From the NCBI RefSeq assembly GCF_026421305.1, contig NZ_JAPJBQ010000005.1:1-64000 (forward strand): DNA of 64,000 nucleotides. The letters run 5' to 3'. Under the pieces are notes generated by a model that was given only the letters and a program-made list of their open reading frames with translations, did no database searches and had not been told where the DNA came from. This document shows positions 37,444-46,819 of the stretch, one piece after another. This DNA is from Dyella silvae. Lineage in GTDB: Bacteria; Pseudomonadota; Gammaproteobacteria; Xanthomonadales; Rhodanobacteraceae. Numbering within the stretch: the stretch's first letter is position 1; each line of letters opens with the position of its first letter. A program made the translations under genes and the position numbers.

Positions 37444-39345
37444 GTGACCCCGGATTCCAGCCACGGCCTGTCGGAAGCCGACGCCAAACGACGCCTTGCC
37501 GCCCTCGCGCTGGGCGCCATCGGTGTGGTGTACGGCGACATCGGAACGAGCCCGCTGTACACGCTGCAGACCACGCTCAGCCATGACGGTATGAAGCCCA
37601 CGCCGGAGAGCATTTACGGCGTGCTGTCGCTCATCTTCTGGGCGCAGATCCTCGTGGTGTCGCTCAAGTACGTCGTGTTCATCATGCGTGCCGACAACAA
37701 GGGCGAGGGCGGCATCATGGCGTTGCTGGCGTTGGCTCTGCGCAGCGTCGGTAGCCAGCCGAGGCAGCGTTGGCTGTTGGCCATCATCGGTATCTTCGGC
37801 GCCTCGCTGTTCTATGGCGACGGCGTCATCACGCCAGCCATTTCGGTGTTGTCCGCGGTGGAAGGCGTCAAGGTCGCGGCGCCAAGTCTGGAACGCTGGG
37901 TGGTGCCGGTCACGGCAGTCATCCTGTTCTTTTTGTTCGCGCTGCAGCGTCACGGTACGGAACGTGTGGGCAAGCTGTTCGGCCCGGTCATGGTGGTGTG
38001 GTTCATCGTTATCGCGTTGCTTGGCGCCAACATGATTCTGACCAACCCGCACGTGCTGTGGGCGGTGAATCCCTACTATGGCGTGAAGTTCTTCTTTACC
38101 CACGGCTTGCAGGCGTTCATCGCGCTGGGTGGCGTGGTGCTCGCGCTTACGGGTGCCGAGGCGCTGTATGCGGACATGGGGCACTTCGGCAAGCGTCCCA
38201 TTCGCCTCGCCTGGTTCAGCTTTGTGCTGCCGGCGCTGGTACTCAATTATTTTGGCCAGGGCGCGCTGCTGCTCAGTCATCCGGAAGCCATCGACAGTCC
38301 GTTCTTCAAGCTGACGCCTGCGCCGCTGCTGTATCCGATGATCGGCCTGGCCACTATTGCGACGGTGATTGCCTCGCAGGCGGTGATCTCCGGCGCGTTC
38401 TCGATGACGCGCGAAGCGATGTCGCTGGGCTACTCCATGCGCATGCCGGTGGTCCACACCTCGCGCGAAATGTCTGGCCAGATCTTCGTGCCGTGGGTGA
38501 ACAACTTCCTGCTGATCATGGTGCTGCTCGCCGTGCTCGGCTTCCGCAGTTCGGACAACCTCAGCGCGGCCTACGGTATTGCGGTGACGGGTACCATGAC
38601 CATCACCACCATCCTCGCGCTGATCGTTGCGCACCGTCAGTGGAAGTGGAACCTGTTCACCGTGATCGTGGCAGGCATCTTTCTGCTGGCCATCGATGTC
38701 TCGTTCCTGGGCGCTAACCTCATCAAGATCGAGTACGGCGGCTGGTTCCCGCTGGTGCTTGGCGTGGGTGTGTTCATCGTGATGACCACCTGGCGCCGCG
38801 GCCGCGAACTGGTGGTGCGCGAGATCAAGCAATCAGGCCTGGCCCTGCAGCCGTTCATCGAGAACATTGCCGAGCACCCGCCGCTGCGTGTTCCGGGGAC
38901 GGCCGTGTTCCTCACCGCCAATCAGCACGCCGTACCCCATGCGCTGCTGCATAACCTCAAGCACAACAAGGTGCTGCACGAGCGCAACGTGCTTTTGACG
39001 GTGGAAATGCTGGAAACGCCCACGGCCGAGCGGGAAGAGCGCATCGCGATCACCGAACTGGGCGGCAATTTCTATGGGCTGGCGCTGCGTTTCGGTTTCG
39101 CCGAGGACCCGAACATTCCACTGACCTTGTCCAAGTGTTCCAAGGTCGGTCTGCCATTCGACATGATGGACACCACGTTCTTCCTGTCGCGCGAAACCAT
39201 CATCGCCGACGCCAAGCGGCCGGGCATGGCGCTCTGGCGCGACAAGCTGTTTGCCTTCATGGCACGCAACGCGTTGCCGGCCACGGCCTTCTTCCAGATT
39301 CCGGGTAACCGCCTGATCGAACTGGGTGCCCAGGTCGAAATCTGA
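37444..39345 (+). CDS. kup: Kup-type potassium uptake transporter
   Basis: This 633-residue K+:H+ symporter has about 12 transmembrane segments and a C-terminal cytoplasmic domain. The signature near the N-terminus is GAIGVVYGDIGTSPLYTLQT, and GALTGAEALYADMGHFGK-like ALTGAEALYADMGHFGKRPI follows. The start is GTG three bases after the ruvA stop with AGGA upstream. It is therefore cotranscribed inside the ruv operon, between ruvA and ruvB. A terminator follows at once, so ruvB needs its own promoter. Confidence 0.95.
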   Translation: MTPDSSHGLSEADAKRRLAALALGAIGVVYGDIGTSPLYTLQTTLSHDGMKPTPESIYGVLSLIFWAQILVVSLKYVVFIMRADNKGEGGIMALLALALRSVGSQPRQRWLLAIIGIFGASLFYGDGVITPAISVLSAVEGVKVAAPSLERWVVPVTAVILFFLFALQRHGTERVGKLFGPVMVVWFIVIALLGANMILTNPHVLWAVNPYYGVKFFFTHGLQAFIALGGVVLALTGAEALYADMGHFGKRPIRLAWFSFVLPALVLNYFGQGALLLSHPEAIDSPFFKLTPAPLLYPMIGLATIATVIASQAVISGAFSMTREAMSLGYSMRMPVVHTSREMSGQIFVPWVNNFLLIMVLLAVLGFRSSDNLSAAYGIAVTGTMTITTILALIVAHRQWKWNLFTVIVAGIFLLAIDVSFLGANLIKIEYGGWFPLVLGVGVFIVMTTWRRGRELVVREIKQSGLALQPFIENIAEHPPLRVPGTAVFLTANQHAVPHALLHNLKHNKVLHERNVLLTVEMLETPTAEREERIAITELGGNFYGLALRFGFAEDPNIPLTLSKCSKVGLPFDMMDTTFFLSRETIIADAKRPGMALWRDKLFAFMARNALPATAFFQIPGNRLIELGAQVEI

Positions 39346-39346
39346 T

Positions 39347-39377
39347 GAAAAGGGCGCCTCGGGGCGCCCTTTTTCTT
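39347..39377 (+). terminator. Terminator after kup
   Basis: Stem AGGGCGCC/GGCGCCCT with a short loop is preceded by A-rich and followed by T-rich sequence. It separates the ruvC-ruvA-kup unit from ruvB. Confidence 0.92.
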
Positions 39378-39444
39378 TGTAGGGCATGACTTGGCAGGCT
39401 TTTTTTCAAGCCTGCGTCATCCTGCTCTGCCATAATTTCGCCCC

Positions 39445-40491
39445 ATGACCGAACACCGCATCGTTACCGCCGCCGCCCAAATGGATGATGAGGCCCTGGA
39501 AGCCTCCATCCGCCCGAAGCGGCTGTCCGAATATCTGGGCCAGCAAGCGGTGCGCGAGCAGCTCTCGATCTATATCGAAGCGGCCAAGAAGCGCGGCGGT
39601 GCGCTGGATCACGTGCTGATCTTCGGACCCCCGGGCCTGGGCAAGACCACGCTGAGCCATGTCATCGCCAACGAGCTGGGGGTCCATGTGCGCTCCACCT
39701 CCGGCCCGGTGCTGGAGCGGGCAGGCGACCTGGCCGCCTTGCTTACCAATCTGGAACCGCACGACGTGCTGTTCGTGGACGAGATCCATCGTCTCTCTCC
39801 CGTCGTGGAGGAAGTGCTGTACCCGGCGATGGAAGATTTCCAGATCGACATCATGATCGGCGAAGGCCCGGCCGCTCGCTCGATCAAGCTGGATCTGCCG
39901 CCGTTTACGCTGATTGGAGCCACCACGCGTGCCGGCCTGCTTACCGCGCCGCTGCGTGACCGCTTCGGCATCGTGCAGCGTTTGGAGTTCTATACGCCCG
40001 ACGAGTTGACGGCGATCGTGCGCCGCTCGGCGCGCATCATGGGCATTCCCTGCGAACTGGAAGGTGCGCAGGAAATCGCGCGGCGTTCGCGTGGCACGCC
40101 GCGCATAGCCAATCGTCTGCTGCGGCGAGTGCGTGACTACGCCGAAGTACGCGCTGGCGGAGAGATCACACTCGCCGCGGCACGCGCGGCCACTGACATG
40201 CTCAAGGTGGATGCCGAAGGCTTTGATGAGCTGGATCGTCGCCTGCTGTCCATCATCATCAACAGCTTTGATGGCGGCCCGGTGGGCGTCGAGTCGCTGG
40301 CCGCTGCGCTCAGCGAAGACCGTGGCACGCTCGAGGACGTGGTCGAACCTTATCTGATCCAGCAGGGCTTTCTGGTGCGCACCGCGCGCGGCCGCATGGC
40401 CAGTGCCAAGGCCTGGCGCCACCTGGGACTGACCCCGCCACCGCGCCAGCAGGTAGCCGCGGACCTGTTCACGGGCAGTGGCGATGTTTAA
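39445..40491 (+). CDS. ruvB: Holliday junction branch migration helicase RuvB
   Basis: This 348-residue AAA+ motor drives branch migration with RuvA. Walker A is [14 protein letters not shown], Walker B is [12 protein letters not shown], sensor 1 lies in [20 protein letters not shown], and arginine-finger and C-terminal winged-helix regions (about 260-340, [22 protein letters not shown]) are intact. It has about 70 bp of its own upstream sequence after the kup terminator. Confidence 0.97.
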   Translation: MTEHRIVTAAAQMDDEALEASIRPKRLSEYLGQQAVREQLSIYIEAAKKRGGALDHVLIFGPPGLGKTTLSHVIANELGVHVRSTSGPVLERAGDLAALLTNLEPHDVLFVDEIHRLSPVVEEVLYPAMEDFQIDIMIGEGPAARSIKLDLPPFTLIGATTRAGLLTAPLRDRFGIVQRLEFYTPDELTAIVRRSARIMGIPCELEGAQEIARRSRGTPRIANRLLRRVRDYAEVRAGGEITLAAARAATDMLKVDAEGFDELDRRLLSIIINSFDGGPVGVESLAAALSEDRGTLEDVVEPYLIQQGFLVRTARGRMASAKAWRHLGLTPPPRQQVAADLFTGSGDV

Positions 40492-40500
40492 GAAGCGGGC

Positions 40501-40582
40501 GCAGAAGAGTGAGAAGCGAGAGGGGCCCCCTCAGACGCTTCCGACCTCTGAGCCAGTCCCCTCTCACTTTTCACTCCTCTGC
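40501..40582. repeat. GAGTGAG palindrome, copy 2
   Basis: Arms at 40501-40525 and 40558-40582 pair over 25 bases with three mismatches that would be G-U pairs in RNA. It starts nine bases after the ruvB stop. It belongs to the family at 9607-9698 and 46820-47008. Confidence 0.85.
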
Positions 40583-40617
40583 ACTCACTCCTGCTCCCAT
40601 CGCTCCCTAGGCCCCCC

Positions 40618-41031
40618 GTGACGACCACCGCCCCCCCATTCACCTGGCCCATCCGGGTCTACTGGGAAGATACCGATGCCGGCGGGGTGGTTTACCACGC
40701 CAGCTATCTGCGCTTCATGGAGCGCGCCCGCAGCGAGTGGTTGCGTGCCATGGGTATCAGCCAGTCCACCTACAAAGAAACGACCGGCCTGGCCTTTCTG
40801 GTCCGTGAGATGCAGATCGACTTTCTCCGGGCGGCCCTGCTGGATGATGAACTGTCGGTGAGCGTCGAAGTCAAAGAACGGCGCGCAGCCAGTATCCTTT
40901 TCGCCCAGACAATCCGCCGGGCGGATGGCACGGAACTGATCCGCGCCAAAGTGCGAGTGGCATGTGTTGATGTCCAGCGCATGCGTCCGGTGCAGATTCC
41001 GGCCGATTTCATTCCCGGCCTTTCCCCTTAA
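40618..41031 (+). CDS. ybgC: Tol-Pal associated acyl-CoA thioesterase YbgC
   Basis: This 137-residue hot-dog thioesterase hydrolyses short-chain or phospholipid-linked acyl thioesters. The active-site Asp lies in VYWEDTDAGGVVYHASYLRFMERAR. The start is GTG 40618. It is the first gene of the tol-pal cluster, as in most gammaproteobacteria. Confidence 0.94.
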   Translation: MTTTAPPFTWPIRVYWEDTDAGGVVYHASYLRFMERARSEWLRAMGISQSTYKETTGLAFLVREMQIDFLRAALLDDELSVSVEVKERRAASILFAQTIRRADGTELIRAKVRVACVDVQRMRPVQIPADFIPGLSP

Positions 41032-41063
41032 TAAAAGTACGTGTGCTGGAGGACCTTCGAGCA

Positions 41064-41750
41064 ATGAACGGTGGAGTCAATATTTTCAAACTGGTCGCGG
41101 AAGCGAGCATCCTGGTCCAGTTCGTCATGCTGGCGCTGCTGGTGCTCTCCTTCCTCTCGTGGGTCATCATCATCCGCAAGGTCGGGCAGTTGAAGGCGGC
41201 GATGGAAGAGGCCGAGAACTTCGAGGAGCGCTTCTGGTCCGGCGCCGACCTCGCCCAGCTGTTCCGCGAAGTGAGTAACCGCGGCGCCGGGAATGGCGGC
41301 ATGGAGAACGTGTTCGAGTCCGGCTTCCGCGAGTTTGTGCGTCAGCGCCAGCGCCGCGTGCATGACATGCGTGTCGTCATCGAAGGTTCCGAGCGCGCCA
41401 TGCGCGTGGCAGGCACCCGTGAAATCGGCCGTCTGGAGCGCAACCTGGAATTCCTCGCGAACGTCGGCTCGATCAGTCCTTACGTCGGCCTGTTCGGCAC
41501 CGTCATCGGCATCATGGGCGCGTTCCAGGGCCTGGGCGAAATGAAGGATGTGACCATTGCGGTGGTCGCCCCGCACATCTCCGAAGCCTTGATTGCCACG
41601 GCGATGGGTCTGTTCGCTGCGATTCCGGCGGTGTGGGCGTACAACCGCTTCGCCAACAAGGTCGAGCGCGTCGCCTCCCGCTACGAAGTGTTCCAGGAGG
41701 AGTTCTCTTCGGTGCTGCAGCGTCAGATCCAGACTGACGAAGCGGCCTGA
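41064..41750 (+). CDS. tolQ: Tol-Pal system proton channel protein TolQ
   Basis: This 228-residue inner-membrane protein, of the MotA/TolQ/ExbB family, forms the proton channel with TolR. Three transmembrane segments are seen: near residues 10-35 (EASILVQFVMLALLVLSFLS), 130-155 and 165-190. The family motif is NVGSISPYVGLFGTVIGIMGAF. ATG 41064 has GGAGGA ten bases upstream; the GTG at 41043 would lie before this site. Confidence 0.95.
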   Translation: MNGGVNIFKLVAEASILVQFVMLALLVLSFLSWVIIIRKVGQLKAAMEEAENFEERFWSGADLAQLFREVSNRGAGNGGMENVFESGFREFVRQRQRRVHDMRVVIEGSERAMRVAGTREIGRLERNLEFLANVGSISPYVGLFGTVIGIMGAFQGLGEMKDVTIAVVAPHISEALIATAMGLFAAIPAVWAYNRFANKVERVASRYEVFQEEFSSVLQRQIQTDEAA

Positions 41751-41767
41751 GCGGAGGAGCTTCAGCC

Positions 41768-42205
41768 ATGCGTAGCTCTGCGCGCCACAAGCGCCTCAAG
41801 CTGAAATCGGAAATCAACGTCGTTCCCTACATCGACGTGATGCTGGTGTTGCTGATCATCTTTATGGTCACGGCACCGATGATCAACAAAAACGTCGACG
41901 TGAACCTGCCGCAGGCTAATGCCAAGTCGATGCAGGACAAGAAGGAGCCGGTGATCGTCGTGGTCGATCAGGACGGCAAGCTCTACCTGACGCTGGGTAC
42001 CGATAAGCGTCAGCCCGTCGACGTTGCCACCATGCAGGCCAAGGTCGGTGCGTTCGTGAAAGTGAATCCGGAGGTCAGCGTGCTTGTGGCTGGCGACCGT
42101 GATGGCAAGTACGACGGCGTGTATCAGGTGCTGGCCCAGTTGCAGCAGGCCGGTGTGGCCAAGGTCGGTCTGATGAGCGCGCCGGAGTCGGGCAACAAGA
42201 AATGA
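41768..42205 (+). CDS. tolR: Tol-Pal system protein TolR
   Basis: This 145-residue protein has one N-terminal membrane helix with the proton-path Asp23 (VVPYIDVMLVLLIIFMV) and a periplasmic domain. It is the ExbD-like partner of TolQ. It overlaps tolA by four bases. Confidence 0.95.
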   Translation: MRSSARHKRLKLKSEINVVPYIDVMLVLLIIFMVTAPMINKNVDVNLPQANAKSMQDKKEPVIVVVDQDGKLYLTLGTDKRQPVDVATMQAKVGAFVKVNPEVSVLVAGDRDGKYDGVYQVLAQLQQAGVAKVGLMSAPESGNKK

Positions 42206-43146
42206 GGGCCGACTCCCCCAAGGGCACGTCCAAGGCGGTTGTCCTTTCCGCCATTCTCCATCTAGGCATCGTGGGCTTCCTGGCCCTCGCGGTGGTGCCG
42301 TGCTCGTTCTACGAGCAATTGTTCGAAACGCTCCACCTGCCGGCGGACTGGAACCCGATTACCTGTACCAAGCCGGTGTCCCTGCAAGGCGAGATCATCG
42401 AAGCGGAACTGGTAGGCATCACCGGTGCGCCGCCGCCGAAGCATACGCAGGCCAAGCCGATACCCAACACGGTGCCGCCGCCGCCCAGCGTGCCGCCGCC
42501 GCCTTCGGAAGAAACACCGAAGATCAAAACCCTGCCGCCCCCGCCTGAGCATCCCGATACCGTGGATCAGGAAAAGGTGGCGGCCGAGGGTCTGCAAAAG
42601 GCTGAGGACGCCAAGAAGGAACAGGAAGAGAAGCAGCGCCAGCGTGCCGCCGAATTGGACGCCCAGGCGGCCAAGCACAAGGAAGAGCAGCAGAAGAAGA
42701 TCGATGAGCTGTTTGCCAAGATGGACGCGGCCGACAAATCGACCAAGGTGGCGCAGAGCAAGGTCAAGCAGGCCCAGCAACAGATGGAAGACCTGAAGAA
42801 CGCCCAGGAAAACGGCGTCGAGAATGTGCCGTACGCGAAGGAAAAGCAGACCGGCGCCAACGGCCCGGATGCCGGTTTGCGGGCCCAGTACCTGGCGGCG
42901 ATTCAGAATACGCTCAAACAGAACTGGGTCGGGCCGGATAACATGCCGGCCAACCAGCAGTGCCTGCTGCACATCGTCCAGTTGCCGGGTGGTCAGGTCG
43001 TCAGTGCCAAGGTCGACTCGACGTGCCCGTTCGATGACGCAGGCCGGAAGTCCGTCGAAGACGCGGCCATGAGGGCCAACCAGCTACCCTTCAAAGGATT
43101 TGAAAGTGTCTTTAGCCGCAATGTTGACATGTACTTCAAGCCATAG
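42202..43146 (+). CDS. tolA: Tol-Pal system protein TolA
   Basis: This 314-residue protein spans the periplasm. It has an N-terminal membrane anchor (about 10-33), a Pro-rich stretch (PPPPSVPPPPSEET near 93-108), a long charged helical domain rich in Glu, Lys, Gln and Ala (about 120-205), and a C-terminal TonB-like domain (about 220-314). It links the TolQR motor to Pal and TolB. The sequence is shorter in the helical part than in E. coli TolA (421 residues). Confidence 0.93.
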   Translation: MRADSPKGTSKAVVLSAILHLGIVGFLALAVVPCSFYEQLFETLHLPADWNPITCTKPVSLQGEIIEAELVGITGAPPPKHTQAKPIPNTVPPPPSVPPPPSEETPKIKTLPPPPEHPDTVDQEKVAAEGLQKAEDAKKEQEEKQRQRAAELDAQAAKHKEEQQKKIDELFAKMDAADKSTKVAQSKVKQAQQQMEDLKNAQENGVENVPYAKEKQTGANGPDAGLRAQYLAAIQNTLKQNWVGPDNMPANQQCLLHIVQLPGGQVVSAKVDSTCPFDDAGRKSVEDAAMRANQLPFKGFESVFSRNVDMYFKP

Positions 43147-43157
43147 GTGATGACCTG

Positions 43158-44480
43158 ATGAAAAAGACTTCCCGCTATCTGGTCCTATTGCTTGGAATCC
43201 TTGGCCTGCTTTTCGCGGGCCTGGCCTCCGCGCAGACCTCCACGCTCACCGGCACGGTAGAGGGTGTGACCAAATCGGCTACGCCGATCGTGGTCGTGCC
43301 GTTTGCGCAGGCGGGCGGTGCCCCGTTGCCCACCGACATCGCCGATGTCATGCGCAACGACTTCAACCGTTCCGGCAAATTCCGTTCGCTCGCCAAGAGC
43401 GAAATCGTGGAAACGCCGTCGAAGGGTTCGGACATCAACTTCGCCACGTGGCGTCTGCTCAAGCAGGACTACATCACCGTTGGCCGCATCAGCGATGCGG
43501 GCGGCGGCATGCTGCGCGTCGAATACGAGCTGTGGGACGTCAATCGTCAGCAAAGCCTGCTTGCCCAGGCGTACACCGCCCCGGCGGGTGACCTGCGCGG
43601 TGTGGCTCACCAGATCGCCGACGCCATCTATGAAAAGATCACCGGCGTGCGTGGCGCGTTCTGGACCCGCATCGCCTACATCACGGCCGTGGGCCTGGGT
43701 AACAACACGACCTACTCGCTGATCGTGGCCGATTCGGATGGCTATAACCCGCAGGTTGTTGCGCGTTCGCGCGAGTCGCTGCTGTCGCCGTCGTGGTCGC
43801 CGGACGGCCGCAAGATTGCCTACGTGTCGTTCGAGAGCGGCAACTCGGCCATCTACGTGCAGGACATCACTACCGGTTCGCGTCAGCTGATTTCCGCCCG
43901 CGCGAAGGGCATCAACGGTGCTCCGTCATTCTCGCCGGATGGCTCCAGGCTGGCGCTGGCCCTGTCCTATCAGGGCAACCCCGAGATCTACGTCATGGAT
44001 CTGGGTTCGCGCTCCGAGACCCGTCTGACCAACAATCTGGCCATCGATACCGAGCCGCGTTGGACGGCGGATGGCCAGAGCATCATCTTCACCTCGGACC
44101 GTGGCGGTAAGCCGCAGCTCTACCAGATGTCGGCCGGTGGTGGCGGTGCTGAGCGCATCACCTTCCAGGGCCAGTTCAACGCCAACGCCTCGATCAGCTA
44201 CGACGGCAAGCAGATCGCCATGGTGCAGGGCAACGGGAACGTGTATCGTATTGCTATTATGGATCGCAGTCTGGGTGGGCAGGTGCGCTTCATCTCGCCG
44301 GGTCCGATCGATGAAACTCCGAGTTTCGCGCCCAATGCAAGCATGCTGCTGTATGCCGCCTCCGAAGGTCGGCGCGGTGTTCTTTATGCCGTGTCCGCCG
44401 ATGGTCTGGTCCGGCAGCGCCTCGTGCTCGCAGATGGCGACGTCCGCGAACCGGCATGGGGTCCTTATCGTCAGCGTTAA
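43158..44480 (+). CDS. tolB: Tol-Pal system beta-propeller TolB
   Basis: This 440-residue periplasmic protein has a signal peptide ending LASAQ. An N-terminal alpha/beta domain is followed by a six-bladed beta-propeller with repeats such as SPSWSPDGRKIAYVSFESGN, APSFSPDGSRLALALSYQGN and EPRWTADGQSIIFTSDRGGK. It binds Pal and interacts with TolA. tolA lies 11 bases upstream. Confidence 0.96.
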   Translation: MKKTSRYLVLLLGILGLLFAGLASAQTSTLTGTVEGVTKSATPIVVVPFAQAGGAPLPTDIADVMRNDFNRSGKFRSLAKSEIVETPSKGSDINFATWRLLKQDYITVGRISDAGGGMLRVEYELWDVNRQQSLLAQAYTAPAGDLRGVAHQIADAIYEKITGVRGAFWTRIAYITAVGLGNNTTYSLIVADSDGYNPQVVARSRESLLSPSWSPDGRKIAYVSFESGNSAIYVQDITTGSRQLISARAKGINGAPSFSPDGSRLALALSYQGNPEIYVMDLGSRSETRLTNNLAIDTEPRWTADGQSIIFTSDRGGKPQLYQMSAGGGGAERITFQGQFNANASISYDGKQIAMVQGNGNVYRIAIMDRSLGGQVRFISPGPIDETPSFAPNASMLLYAASEGRRGVLYAVSADGLVRQRLVLADGDVREPAWGPYRQR

Positions 44481-44518
44481 TCAGTTCATGTCGTGACGCG
44501 TAAGCGTCATGGCCATGT

Positions 44519-44554
44519 GATCCGGGTGTGAAGTCGCAAACGACACCCCGGATC
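44519..44554. other. Hairpin in the tolB-pal spacer
   Basis: GATCCGGGTGT and ACACCCCGGATC pair with a one-base bulge across a 13-base loop. It lies 38 bases after the tolB stop and lacks a T-run, so it may be an attenuator or RNA-processing hairpin rather than a terminator. The rest of the 249-bp spacer to pal holds no visible gene and may contain a separate pal promoter. Confidence 0.5.
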
Positions 44555-44729
44555 AATCAGCTTGTCGGTCGCGGCAATACGCCGCGGTTGGCGGGCCAGG
44601 CGGCTGCGAGACAGCGCACTGCCGGCAGCAAAATGTCAAAATAACAGCCGGTTCACCGGCGAAAACTGTCCCGAAACCGCAATCGTTACTGACTGTCGGA
44701 ACTCAAACCTGTTTGAAGGAACGTCCACC

Positions 44730-45236
44730 ATGAATAAGACCGTTCGCGTCGCCCTGGTCGCCCTGCTCTGCGTTGGCGCGGCCGCATGCTCGAAGAAGCA
44801 GGAAGTCAAGCCCCAGCCGGCCCCGGAGCAGGCTCCTGTGACGGCTCCGGCCACCGGCCCGGCCAAGTACACCCCGGCTGACCTCGACACCGACGCTTGC
44901 CTGCGTCAGCGCGTCGTGTACTTTGATTTCGACAAGGACGAAATCAAGCCGGAGTTCCAGCAGATCATGGCTTGCCACGCCAAGTACCTGCAGGATCGCC
45001 CGATGGCGCAGATCCGCCTGGAAGGCAACGCTGACGAGCGCGGCACCCGCGAGTACAACCTCGGCCTCGGCGAGCGCCGCGGCAACGCCGTGTCCAGCGC
45101 CCTGCAGTCGAACGGCGGCTCGGCCAGCCAGATCAACGTGATCTCGTATGGCAAGGAAAAGCCGGTGTGCCGTGAGCACAACGAAGACTGCTGGAGCAAG
45201 AACCGTCGCGTCGAGATCGTCTACACGGCGAAGTAA
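44730..45236 (+). CDS. pal: Peptidoglycan-associated lipoprotein Pal
   Basis: This 168-residue outer-membrane lipoprotein tethers the envelope to peptidoglycan. The lipobox is VGAAAC with Cys21. The C-terminal OmpA-like domain (about 60-168) has VYFDFDKDEIKPEF, LEGNADERGTREYNLGLGERR and VISYGKEKPVCREHNEDCWSKNRR-type motifs. ATG 44730 has GAAGGA nine bases upstream and gives the lipoprotein signal. Confidence 0.96.
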   Translation: MNKTVRVALVALLCVGAAACSKKQEVKPQPAPEQAPVTAPATGPAKYTPADLDTDACLRQRVVYFDFDKDEIKPEFQQIMACHAKYLQDRPMAQIRLEGNADERGTREYNLGLGERRGNAVSSALQSNGGSASQINVISYGKEKPVCREHNEDCWSKNRRVEIVYTAK

Positions 45237-46114
45237 TGAAGAAGCGACTGGCTAACAGCTTCACAGCCAGGATGGGCATGGCGGGCGCAATTGCGTCCGC
45301 CATGCTTTTTGTTGTTCCGGCATTCGCACAGGATTCTCGTCTGAGCCTCGCAGACCGCGTATCGCGACTCGAGCAGCAGGCGCAGAACCAGAATCAGGGT
45401 GGCACCACGCTGGTCAATCAGGTGCAGGCGCTGCAATCGCAAGTGCAGCAGATGCAGGGCCAGATCGAGGAACTGCAGCACCAGCTGCAGGAAGCCAACG
45501 ACAAGAACAAAGCACAGGCGACCGATTTCGATTCGCGCCTGGGCCGCCTTGAAGGCGGAGCTGGCGCAGCTGCAGCTAATGCAGGCAACGCATCCGCAGG
45601 CAACGCACCCAATACGGCACCCGCCGCCAATCCTGCACCGGCGGCGGCACCCGCGCCTGCAGCTGAGGCAGGCAAGGGCGCCAAGCCCGCGGCGGGCAAG
45701 GGCGCTGCGGCGCCAGCCAATGCCGCCGGTGCGCAGGCTGCCTACGACGAAGCCTTCAAGTCGCTGCGCGGCGGCGACTACGTGCAGGCTTCGCGCGGTT
45801 TTCGCGGTTTCATCCAGCAGTACCCGGACAGTCCGCTGCTTCCCAATGCGTACTACTGGCTGGGCGAGTCGTACTACGTCACCATGAATTATCCGGTGGC
45901 GCTGCAGACGTTCCAGATCCTGCTCAGCCAGTTCCCGCAGAGTGAAAAGGCGCCAGACGCCATGCTCAAGCTGGGTTACAGCCAGATCGAGCTCAAGCAG
46001 GTCGACGCCGGCAAGGCGACCCTGAAGACAGTTTCCACCAAGTATCCGGGTTCCAAGGCTGCCAGCCTGGCCCAGGAGCGCTTGCGCCGTCTGCAATCGC
46101 AGCCGGCCAATTGA
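45236..46114 (+). CDS. cpoB: Cell division coordinator CpoB (YbgF)
   Basis: This 292-residue periplasmic protein has a signal peptide ending PAFAQ. A coiled coil follows (about 38-90, rich in Gln and Leu, QALQSQVQQMQGQIEELQ). After an Ala/Pro-rich linker come TPR repeats (about 160-290). It couples Tol-Pal constriction and peptidoglycan synthesis (family knowledge). It overlaps pal by one base. Confidence 0.92.
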   Translation: MKKRLANSFTARMGMAGAIASAMLFVVPAFAQDSRLSLADRVSRLEQQAQNQNQGGTTLVNQVQALQSQVQQMQGQIEELQHQLQEANDKNKAQATDFDSRLGRLEGGAGAAAANAGNASAGNAPNTAPAANPAPAAAPAPAAEAGKGAKPAAGKGAAAPANAAGAQAAYDEAFKSLRGGDYVQASRGFRGFIQQYPDSPLLPNAYYWLGESYYVTMNYPVALQTFQILLSQFPQSEKAPDAMLKLGYSQIELKQVDAGKATLKTVSTKYPGSKAASLAQERLRRLQSQPAN

Positions 46115-46124
46115 GGTTGCAGTT

Positions 46125-46817
46125 GTGAACGGTAGTAACGCTAGCGTGGAACCCACCACGCGAGCCCAGATCCCGGCCGAGCGCCTGCGCATCACCGAGA
46201 TCTTCCACTCGATTCAGGGCGAGGCCGATGCTATCGGCTGGCGCACCGTGTTCGTGCGTTTGACGGGCTGCCCGTTGCGCTGCGTGTGGTGCGATACCGA
46301 ATATTCGTTCTACGGCGGTGACTGGCGCGCCATTGACGACATCGTGGCCGAGGTGGCCTCCCATGGCGCAAAGCACGTCTGCGTGACGGGCGGCGAGCCG
46401 CTGGCGCAGAAGCGCTGCCTGATTTTGCTGAAGCGACTATGCGATGCCGGTCACGACGTGTCGCTGGAGACATCGGGTGCGCTCGATGTGTCGCTGGTGG
46501 ATCCGCGCGTGCGCAAGGTGATGGATCTGAAGGCGCCGGACTCCGGCGAATCCAAGCGAAACCTGTGGTCGAACCTCGAACATTTGTTGCCGCACGATCA
46601 GGTGAAGATCGTCATTGCCAGCCGCGCTGACTACGAATGGGCGCGCGAGGTGGTGGTCGAACACGCGCTCAACACGCGATGCATGGTGCTGTTCTCGCCG
46701 GTGCATGGCGCGATCCAGCCGCGCGAGCTGGCCGAGTGGATCATCGCCGACAAGCTGGACGTGCGCTTCCAGCTGCAGCTGCACAAGCTGCTGTGGAACG
46801 ACGAACCAGGACATTAA
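46125..46817 (+). CDS. queE: 7-carboxy-7-deazaguanine synthase
   Basis: This 230-residue radical SAM enzyme makes 7-carboxy-7-deazaguanine for queuosine. The CxxxCxxC cluster motif lies in TGCPLRCVWCDTEY. Substrate-binding GGEPLAQKRCL (CVTGGEPLAQ) is present. GTG 46125 with GAGG upstream starts ten bases after cpoB. It pairs with queC downstream. Confidence 0.94.
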   Translation: MNGSNASVEPTTRAQIPAERLRITEIFHSIQGEADAIGWRTVFVRLTGCPLRCVWCDTEYSFYGGDWRAIDDIVAEVASHGAKHVCVTGGEPLAQKRCLILLKRLCDAGHDVSLETSGALDVSLVDPRVRKVMDLKAPDSGESKRNLWSNLEHLLPHDQVKIVIASRADYEWAREVVVEHALNTRCMVLFSPVHGAIQPRELAEWIIADKLDVRFQLQLHKLLWNDEPGH

Positions 46818-46819
46818 GA

